From Zantedeschia hybrid cultivar (taxonomy: Eukaryota > Streptophyta > Magnoliopsida > Alismatales > Araceae), in contig JARZZO010000003.1 of assembly GCA_030544215.1 (NCBI GenBank), forward strand, positions 20,531,879-20,595,878: a DNA stretch of 64,000 bases, written 5' to 3'. The notes under the pieces were generated by a model. That model was not told the DNA's origin. It searched no databases and was given only the letters and a program-made list of their open reading frames with translations. This document shows, piece after piece, positions 57,026-64,000 of the stretch (its first letter is position 1; every line of letters starts with the position of its first letter). The position numbers were made by a program, and so were the translations under genes.

Positions 57026-58022
57026 TTTCAACCTTAATTCCTTTAAAATTAAATCAAAATCTCCAAAAACTTCCTGTAAATCAAAAAATCAAATAAAACT
57101 CAAGTTTGCCCTTTTGCAAAACATAAAAAATACCTAAAAGAAATCTTATTAATTTTGCACATCTTGCTCATCCTTCAAAACTTGTAAATTCAAAACATAA
57201 AAAACATAAATCTTTGAAGTATTTTTTACTCAAACCAAATATGAAAACAGAAAAAACACTTTTCCATACCTTCCAAATCAAATCCAAAACCTCTTTACTC
57301 CAAATCTAAAAAAAAAAAACACAATAAGAAATGTTTATTAGACTTCAATCAAAATATCATAAAAAAGATTTTCATTTTTCTCACAAATCAAAAAATCAAA
57401 ATAAATACAAGCATGATCATTGGTAATAAATGAGTCTGCGTATCCTTGCGCAGACTCAACTTCATGTTCACTTCCGAGCATAAAAATTCAACAAATCTTC
57501 AATGCATCCACATAAATCAATCCAAAAAGATTAAAAAATGTCTCTCATCATTATCCATCAATAAAAATCAATAAATCAAGTCTTGCGCAGACTCAACTTT
57601 AAACTGAAAAATGTGTTTTCTTCTCAAATAAAAACTGAAATTCATTTATTTTTCAAATGCAATCTTGTATATCTTACTTATATTATTTTAAAGGGTGTTA
57701 TTCTATTCTTCCGACAATTAATCAAGGGTTTTCCTCTTAGGAGGATGTAATTAACGTTATTCCATTTATGGGTAGCGGGATCGGGTCAAAGAACTACGCA
57801 TTCATCTGATCGAGTCAGGTAGAGCGCATAAATAACAAATATAAATCAAAAATCAAAAAATCAAGATCAAGTGCATTTTTTCCCTAAAAAATGTACGACA
57901 GCTCTCGCAAACAGGTTTTCCCCTCCGGCCTCCTCGAATCACAAAGTGGAATTTCTCCCCCAATTCGCACAAAAAATGTACCAAAATATTGAATGAGGAG
58001 GAGAATCCAAGTACCCGTTAAA
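57026..58022 (+). other. Ogre-like LTR, downstream end
   Basis: Non-coding, AT-rich. Contains a full GAGTCTGCGT hairpin (57432-57457), a single arm near 57584, and the GGGTCAAAGAACTACGCATT block (57782-57801). Confidence 0.6.
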
Positions 58023-58763
58023 AGCTCACCATTTCTCATTTTATAAAATTAGCATTTTCACCCCAAAAATCTCCTAAACATGCTCCAAAGCGGGAAAACA
58101 TAGTTTTACTCAAAACACAACGGAGATCGTCACCCTATCGGTTACTTGAACTCCTCCTATCTCCTAGCCGCCGAACTGTCACACCACGAACCGCCGCTAG
58201 TACCGTCGTGGGCGCCGTTACTCCACCAGGACGTCGGCCGTCGTCCGGAGAGAGATGCGCCGCGAAGGAGATGGTAGTGGTAATGGTGGAAGTTAGGGGG
58301 GTGATAGAGTGGAGGAAGAGGAGAAATTGGGAGAGGAAAGGAAGGAGGAGGGGAAAGGGGCGTCAGATGGATCGGAGAGGAGAGGGAGGAGAGAGAGAGA
58401 ATTGGAGAGAATGAGAGAAAGGAAGGAGAGCTTCGGAGCATCAACCGAAACTTGATAAAACGCGTCGTCCAAGACCGCCGCCAATCAGACGACAAGATGG
58501 GTTCGTACACTAACAGATCTCTGAATGGCGTCGACCATGCAAGACGCCATTCAGATGATAAGACCGGGGCCGTACTCTTGCGGCATAAAATTGGCCCACG
58601 TGGCGCCTACATGGCACATTCTAAAACGCGTCTCCTTAACCAGACGCCGTTTGAACCGCATCAAGCTTGCCCATGCCCCCAGCCCCACAAGGGCCCAAAC
58701 CAAGGGGTCCGACATCAGAACCGACCCGATAACCGGATCCGAAACCTCAATCCTTACTAGGAA

Positions 58764-59775
58764 GATGTGTCTAGTGAATCTGAGGCCGATAGGCAAAATA
58801 TGGAATGTTTTGTAGAGGCTATGATGGAAACAGTGACTAGGTATCAGACCCGAGACCCTAGTGAGAGTTCTAGTGCTCTAGGAGGGCCTTCGGCTGCTCT
58901 AAAGAGATTCCTGAAGCTGAAGCCGCCTCATTTCACTAGTCATCCTAACCCTGATGAGGCAGCTCATTGGCTAAAGGAAATAGAGAAGACTTTTGACACT
59001 TTAGACTGTGCAGCAGTTGAGAGAACTCCGTTGGCTACCTTTATGTTGAAGGGATGATGCCTATGACTGGCGAACCACTTTGAAAAGCTTGTTCTATGCA
59101 GATAAGAATCTCAAGGAGATTCCATGGGAGACAATTGTGAAGGAGTTCAACGGGCAGTACTTTCCTAGCCATGTCCAGAAGGCTAAGGAGAGGGAGTTTA
59201 TGGAGTTGACCAAAGGGACCATGACGGTGCTCGAGTACCAGATGAAGTTCGCTACATTAGGGGCGGTTTGTGCCCTTTATTTCGGGGGATGAGGAGCGTC
59301 GGGCCGAGAGATTCGTGGATGGACTGAGGTCCAACTTGAGGAGTTTGTGGCGTCCCACTATTGTTCGGACTTGGCATCGGCAGTTAAGTGTGTTGCAGCA
59401 GTAGAGGCACAATACGATCAGTCTGCTCGGGAGAGGGGACTGGCTACTCAAGGGCCAGTATACGGCAAGGGGAAGACAGCGGTAGCAGCAACTGCTCCTT
59501 CGTCTGGATCGGGATCATCTTCACTCGGCTCTAGATTCAGGAGGTTCTTTCGAGGTGGTGGCAGCAACAGCAGTAGCAGACCCCGGCAGATGCAATAGAG
59601 TCAGTCGGTACCCAGCATACAACAAGAGGCAGCGCAGAGACTGCCAGAGGCTTGTCGCCATTGTGGTGGTACTCATGGTGGGACTCAGTGTCCCGCATTT
59701 GTTGGGAGGTATTATACTTGTGGCTAGTAGGGCCATTTGGCAAGGTATTGCCCGCAGGGGCATGGTCAGGGGCAT
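58764..59775 (+). pseudogene. GypK gag, main part
   Basis: Continues the frame begun at 39219 after the solo LTR. The capsid-like region has F-L-K-L-K-P-P-H-F (58909 onward), W-L-K-E-I-E-K-T-F, and after a frameshift at about 59054 E-F-N-G-Q-Y-F-P and A-K-E-R-E-F-M. Another shift lies near 59288. A basic R-F-R-R-F-F-R-G-G-G tail precedes a C-R-H-C-G-G-T-H segment. The C-x2-C-x4-H-x4-C knuckle (about 59713-59752) has two adjacent TAG codons (59725-59730) inside it. A further TAG lies at 59596. Confidence 0.85.
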
Positions 59776-60480
59776 GGATCGCGAGATCAGAAAAAGTCGA
59801 GGACCCAGGGGAGAGTTCTCTCTATCACCAGGAAGGAGGCTCGTGCGTCTAACTTGGTGGAAGATACACTTTCTGTCCTTGGGAACCCCGCCCATGTGTT
59901 GATTGATTCGGGTGCTTCGCATTTCTATATTTCTGAGTAGTTCGTAGATGTTATTTCTGCACCCGTTGATTAGATATCTGATAAATTGATGGTTGAGGTT
60001 CCTTCTGGGGATTTCATGTTGACTTATAACTGTATGAGTGAGGTTCCCTTGACCATTGAGGGTCATCATTTACCTGCCCAGTTAGTTGTGCTTGTCATTC
60101 GTGACTTTGATATCATCTTGGGTATGGACTGGTTGGAGGCTTATTATTCCGAAGTGAACTGTCACAGGAAGAGGGTGCACTTCTCCATCCCGGGCATCCC
60201 AGCCTTCTACTTCCAAGGTATTAGACTCTTTTCTCGTGGTATTCTTATTTCTGTTTTTAAGGCCCAGAGGTTACTTGTTGGTGGTTGTGAGGCTTTCCTT
60301 GCCTCAGTAGTTGTAGCTGGTGAGAGTAGTGGTTCCAGTCTGTGGGAGGTGCCTATAGTCTGTAACTTTGTTGATGTGTTTCCTAGGGAGTTACCTGGCC
60401 TTCCTCATCAGCAGGAAGTTGAGTTCACTATTGAGCTTACACCCGGTACGGCACCTTTGTCTAAGCCCCATATCGGATGA
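59776..60480 (+). pseudogene. GypK aspartic protease
   Basis: L-I-D-S-G-A-S-H at about 59900-59923 is the active site. After TAG stops at 59938 and 59971, the frame continues with D-F-D-I-I-L-G-M-D-W-L (60103 onward), the flap and C-terminal part of chromovirus protease, and the P-R-E-L-P-G-L-P segment that leads to RT. Confidence 0.85.
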
Positions 60481-61080
60481 CTCTGGCCAAACTCGCTAAG
60501 TTAAAGGTGTAGTTACAGGATTTGCTGGATAAGGGTTTTATCCATCCTAACACTTCTCCGTAGGGTGCTCTAGTTCTGTTCGTTAGGAAGAAGGATGGTT
60601 CCTTGAGGTTGCGTATCAATTATAGACAGTTGAACCAAGTGACAATAAAGAATAAGTACCCACTTCCGAGGATCGATGATCTGATGGATCAGTTGCAGTC
60701 TGCCAAGATGTTCTCGAAGATTGACTTAAAAGGTCAAGGTATTACCAGATGAGGATCCGTGAGGCTTATGTGAGTAAGACAACTTTCAAGACTTGGTACA
60801 GACATTATGAGTTTTTGGTTATGCCTTTCGGCTTGACCAATGCCCCGACAGCTTTCATGGATTTGATGAATCAGGTTTTTAGGGCCTATCTAGATCAGTT
60901 TGTAGTAGTATTTGTGGATGATATTATGGTGTATTCTTCTTCTGAGGAAGAGCATGCCACACATCTTCAGACAATGTTGCAGGTCCTGAGAGAGTACCAG
61001 CTCTATGCTAAGTTTAGTAAGTGCGAATTCTAGCTAGATAAGGTGCACTTCCTGGGGCATGTCATTTCTGGTAATGGCAT
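60481..61080 (+). pseudogene. GypK reverse transcriptase
   Basis: R-K-K-D-G-S-L-R-L-R-I-N-Y-R (60588 onward), a frame break at about 60745, then M-P-F-G-L-T-N-A-P (60822 onward), and the catalytic F-V-D-D-I-M-V-Y at about 60910. In-frame TAG codons lie at 60510, 60561 and 61031. Sequence is that of a Tekay/Del-type chromovirus. Confidence 0.9.
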
Positions 61081-61860
61081 TTCAGTGGAAGAGCACGACT
61101 GTGTCAGAGATTAGGAGCTTCTTGGGGTTGGCAGGATATTATCGACGGTTTGTCCAGGATTTTTCTTCTATAGCAACACCCTTGTCAAGGTTGACTCGTA
61201 AGGGAGTTCGTTTTGTATGGACCAAGGAATGTGAGCAGAGCTTTGTTGAGTTGAAGACTCGTCTCACTTCGGCTCCAGTTCTAGTTCTTCCATCTGGTTC
61301 TGTTGGATTTGTGGTTTACCCAAATACATCTCGTCGAGGTTTGGGTGCGGTTCTGATGCAGCATGGTAAGGTTGTGGCCTATGCTTCTAGGGAGCTGAAG
61401 AAGTATGAGGAGAACTACTCCACTCATGACTTGGAGTTGGCTGCTATAGTATTTGCACTGAAGATCTGACGGCACTACTTATATGGGGAGAAGTTCTAGG
61501 TCTTCACTGATCATAAGAGCCTAAAGTATGTATTCACGCAGAGGGACCTGAACTTGAGACAGCACCAGTGGATGGCGTTTATCAAGGATTATGATTTTGA
61601 CCTCTCTTATCATCTGGGCAAGGCGAACGTAGTGGCGGGACGCCTTGAGTCGGAAGCCAGTCATGTCATATCTCATGATTCGGCAGTGGAGATTGTATGA
61701 GCAGGTTGTGGAATCTTCCTTTAAGATTCCTCGAGAGGCTGACAGAGCCATGCTGTCCAACTTAACTGTGAGGCCAGTAGTGTACCATGCAGTGATCGAG
61801 GCTCAGAGAGCCGATACAGAGTTACCACAGATTCTCCAAATATCAGAGGCGGAATTATAG
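61081..61860 (+). pseudogene. GypK RNase H
   Basis: I-R-S-F-L-G-L-A-G-Y-Y-R-R-F (61110 onward) joins RT to RNase H. V-V-Y-P-N-T-S-R-R-G-L-G (the first Asp of Y-C/S-D-A-S changed to Asn), A-S-R-E-L-K-K-Y-E-E-N-Y and H-D-L-E-L follow. After a TGA (61467) and a TAG (61497) come F-T-D-H-K-S-L-K and A-N-V-V-A-G. TAG at 61858. Confidence 0.85.
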
Positions 61861-63050
61861 GATGACGGTACGGTCAAATTTAGAGGCAGACTCTATATTT
61901 CAGCTGAGGAAGAAGTGCGCAGGAGTATCCTAGATGAAACGCATCGTTCTAAATATGCAATGCACCCCGAAACAACTAAGATGTATCATTGTTTGGTGAC
62001 CTGGCAAGGTGCCTAACTTGTCAGCAGGTTAAGGCAGAACATCAGAAACCAGGAAGGTTGTTGCAGCCATTATCGATCCCAGAGTGGAAATGGGAACACG
62101 TGACTATAGACTTTGTGATGGGAATGCCCGTGTCAGCTGACAGGAGAGACGCGATCTGGGTTATTGTTGATCGATTGACCAAGTCAGCACACTTTCTGGC
62201 CATTAAGAAGGACTGGTCGGACGGCAAGTTGGCTAGGTTGTTTGTGGATAAGATCATCTATCTGCACGGGGTGCCCTTATCCATTGTATCACATCGGAAT
62301 TCGAGATTCACTTCTAGGCTTTGAAGGAGTTTTCATAAAGTCTTGGGTACGCAGTTAGCCTTCAGCTCGGCCTATCATCACGAGACTGATGTGCAGTCAG
62401 AGAGGATTATTCAGACACTAAAGGACATGCTCAGAGGTTGTTGCCTAGATTTGGGAGGTTCTTAGGAATACCACTTGTCTACGGTAGAGTTTGCTTACAA
62501 CAGCAGTTATCATTCTAATATCGGTAAAACGCCGTATGAGGCTTTGTACGGGCGACCGTGTCGATCTCCTGTGAACTGGTCTGAGATTGGCGAGAGGCAG
62601 ATAGTAGGGCCAGAGTTGGTACAACAGTGTGCAGAAGTTACCAGAGTGGTGCAATAGAGGTTGACTGCAACTCAGTGTCGATAGAAGAGTTATGCAAATG
62701 TCTACAGGAGGCCGCTCGAGTTTGAAGTTGGGGACCACGTGTTTCTCCGAGTCTCACCCTCCAAGGGTCTAATGAGATTTGGGAAGCGAGGTAAACTGAG
62801 TCCGCGATATATTGGGCATTTTCCCATTCTTGCTCGAATTGGGAAAACGGCGTATCAGCTATCCTTGCCACCCAATTTTGCAGGAGTTCACGACGTGTTG
62901 CATGTTTCAATGCTGAGGAAGTATGTCCAAGATTTGTCTCATGTCTTGGTTTCATAGTTGGAGTTCACAGAGGACTTGTCCTTTCCAGAGTATCCAGTAC
63001 GTAAAGAGGATCACAGAAAACAGGTCATTCGAAACAAGGTTGTTCCCTTA
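61861..63050 (+). pseudogene. GypK integrase and chromodomain start
   Basis: An H-H-C-C finger remnant (61940-62045, C-x2-C kept) leads to W-E-H-V-T-I-D-F-V-M-G (62092 onward; first catalytic Asp), V-S-H-R-N-S-R-F-T (second Asp changed to Asn), and a degenerate final Glu region near 62390. Then come N-S-S-Y-H-S-N-I (62502) and the GPY/F-like module (G-D-H-V-F-L-R-V-S-P, 62730; P-R-Y-I-G-H-F). Stops: TGA 62322; TAG 62463, 62655, 62682 and 62955. The last part enters the chromodomain-like tail and is cut by the MITE. Confidence 0.85.
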
Positions 63051-63376
63051 GGCTCACTTTGTTTGTGGAATATGGTCAGAATAGCCGGTATAAAGGCCCT
63101 ATTCTGATTTGGTTGAGGGTATGCCTAATTCCTCCAATTCTCCCAACTCCCCAAACCTACCTGGAATATCTAATTCCCCCAATTCTCTCAATTTTACTTT
63201 TTATTTCACTCCTTATTCCACTTATTCCTACCAAATCACTTGGAATAGCGCAGTATAATTCTCCTTATTCTTGGTGGAATACTAATAACTTACCAAATCA
63301 AAATACCTCTTATTCTGGTTTAAGAAATCCCCAGAACCTTATTCTGGTTTAAGTTATTCTGCAAACAAAGTGAGCC
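63051..63376. mobile_element. Tourist-like (PIF/Harbinger-type) MITE, 326 bp
   Basis: Perfect terminal inverted repeats GGCTCACTTTGTTTG / CAAACAAAGTGAGCC, extended by a weaker GAATA match, are flanked by TTA on both sides (63048-63050, 63377-63379). Interior AT-rich and non-coding. The size, 3-bp TTA duplication and GG-starting repeat fit Tourist-type MITEs of the PIF/Harbinger group. It sits within a coding segment of GypK, whose frame is the same on both sides. Confidence 0.9.
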
Positions 63377-63379
63377 TTA

Positions 63380-63462
63380 GTGAAGATGATTTGGCAACGT
63401 CACTCCAGAGGCGAAACGACTTGGAAACGAGAAGATGAGATGCGGGAGCAATTTCCTTACCT
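63380..63462 (+). pseudogene. GypK chromodomain-like C-terminus
   Basis: The frame reads V-K-M-I-W-Q-R-H-S-R-G-E-T-T-W and then R-E-D-E-M-R, the usual end of the Tekay-type pol with the tryptophan-bearing chromodomain-like motif, followed by a TAA. It is the downstream part of the segment split by the MITE. Confidence 0.8.
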
Positions 63463-63548
63463 TTTCTAATAAGTTCTCTTATACACCTGTAGTATCTTTG
63501 TTGTTCGACGCTACTTTAGTTGCAGTAATTTCAAAGACAAAATTCTCT

Positions 63549-63562
63549 TAAAAGGATGAAGA
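63549..63562 (+). other. Polypurine tract of GypK
   Basis: TAAAAGGATGAAGA directly before the LTR start TGTAAGGACT at 63563. Confidence 0.8.
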
Positions 63563-63642
63563 TGTAAGGACTGAGATTTCGAGTTCAGTTATCGAGTCAG
63601 TTTTTGACGTCGGACCCCTTGGTTTGAGCCTTTGTGGGCCTA
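63563..63642 (+). repeat. 3' LTR of GypK, first about 80 bp only
   Basis: Matches the first part of the 5' LTR (TGTAAGGACT, then GACGTCGGACCCCTT). At about 63642 similarity stops abruptly, so the LTR is truncated or rearranged there. Confidence 0.8.
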
Positions 63643-64000
63643 AGTTCAGTTATCAGATCAATTTTCTTACTAACTACCATCCAATTTTTTTAAAGATTAG
63701 TGGATAACAAAATTAAAAAATAAATAAGTCCATCCAAATCTGTATACAACTAGGCACCCAACCCTACATTGTGGTGTAAGTACTGCTCCTTAACTTAACA
63801 TTATTTTTATTTTTAAAGATCAATGTAGCGAATATAGTATATTTAACAAGATTATGTCAGTGTAGTGACTACTTTTTTTCCATCCATTTGTACGTGCATT
63901 TTCACTAGGAAAATAAAAAACTTTAATCAGTAAACTATGACAAGCACAATCACCAAGGTCTCCACAGAGGTTCCTTTGTCCATTTGTACGCAACAGAAAC
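63643..64000. other. Unassigned AT-rich sequence
   Basis: No gene, repeat boundary or known element recognised. Confidence 0.4.

Larger units (their letters stand above)
40510..58022 (+). mobile_element. Ogre-like solo LTR, host of CopD and another solo LTR
   Basis: Removing CopD and the 54392-57025 LTR leaves about 5.5 kb of non-coding sequence (40510-41687, 51014-54391, 57026-58022) flanked by AGCTC on both sides (40505-40509 and 58023-58027). It begins TTGTTGTCACCAAAA. Near its end it has GGGTCAAAGAACTACGCATT, resembling the 'GAACTACG' block in the downstream part of Tat/Ogre LTRs. Size and blocks fit a very long Ogre-type LTR. The terminal bases are not clean TG...CA, so exact borders and class are uncertain. 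It holds the GAGTCTGCGC hairpins. Confidence 0.55.
39261..58758 (-). mobile_element. Solo LTR of a GypK-related family, split by an Ogre-like insertion
   Basis: The left piece (39261-40509) matches the complement of the downstream part of the GypK LTR, and the right piece (about 58028-58758) the complement of its upstream part. Together they make one LTR of about 2 kb and no internal region. It starts TGTAACG on the plus strand and ends CCTTACT (expected CCTTACA). The duplication AGGAA flanks it (39256-39260 and 58759-58763). It carries GGCGTC modules at 40273-40310, 40350-40385, 40390-40430, 40443-40507, 58456-58487, 58521-58556 and 58622-58655. Confidence 0.85.
37016..63642 (+). mobile_element. 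GypK: Tekay/Del-like chromovirus element, split by nested insertions
   Basis: 5' LTR 37016-39063, Met-tRNA primer site 39065 onward, gag start 39219. Gag continues at 58764 after a 19.5-kb nested block, followed by protease, RT, RNase H, integrase and a chromodomain-like end, a polypurine tract (63549-63562) and the start of the 3' LTR (63563-about 63642, then broken off). The LTR starts TGTAAGGACT at both ends. It is inserted in T2; the base run before it is GATCC. The element carries many stops. Confidence 0.85.

Noticed and set aside
51787..57600. CRISPR-like array of GAGTCTGCGC repeats
   Set aside because: Repeats are short palindromes with irregular spacing over most of the region, in a plant retrotransposon LTR; there are no cas genes and no regular spacers.
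63643..64000. Possible gene start at the window end
   Set aside because: AT-rich, no frame above noise and no splice or start context recognised.

Overview
The window is a piece of a large, repeat-dominated plant nuclear genome. I see no host gene. Almost every base belongs to nested LTR retrotransposons with plant hallmarks: primer-binding sites matching initiator Met tRNA, Ty1/copia and Ty3/gypsy pol genes including Tat/Ogre-, Athila- and chromovirus-like forms, and a Tourist-like MITE. The species cannot be named from the sequence. Element names used below are local labels.

Left half. A Tat-like gypsy element on the minus strand (T1; 18069-20693 plus 29944-33087) was hit twice. CopB, a complete minus-strand copia-type element (20694-29943, target duplication GGATG), lies in its gag. 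CopC, a plus-strand copia element (in-window part 12531-18068), lies upstream of its reverse transcriptase region. CopC was itself hit by GypA, an Athila-like gag-only element (7272-12530), and the GypA reading frame was hit by CopA (1-7271), a plus-strand sister of CopB. CopA and CopB carry intact LTRs, primer site and polypurine tract, but their gag-pol is an ancient fossil shared by both copies, so they must have been mobilised in trans.

Right half. A second Tat-like fragment (T2, 34268-37015, minus) is bounded on its left by a truncated copia LTR (33088-34267). On its right it was hit by GypK (37016-63642, plus), a Tekay/Del-like chromovirus. GypK gag is split after its 14th codon by a minus-strand solo LTR of a related family (39261-58758, duplication AGGAA). 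That LTR is split by an Ogre-like solo LTR (40510-58022, AGCTC), which in turn holds CopD (41688-51013, CATAG, the best preserved copia) and another solo LTR (54392-57025, TTTCA). A 326-bp MITE (63051-63376, TTA) interrupts the GypK chromodomain region.

The most unusual content is RNA-like structure in non-coding parts. The copia leaders contain a GC-rich palindrome zone, then a chain of short hairpins whose 3-nt loops nearly all end in G, then four hairpins with different stems but one constant loop, then a three-way-junction fold just before gag. The same plan appears in two diverged subfamilies (CopA/CopB and CopC/CopD) with different sequences, and most imperfect pairs are G-U wobbles only on the sense strand. 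The gypsy LTRs carry two further dispersed hairpin families, one built on TGAATGGCGTC arms and one on GAGTCTGCGC arms.
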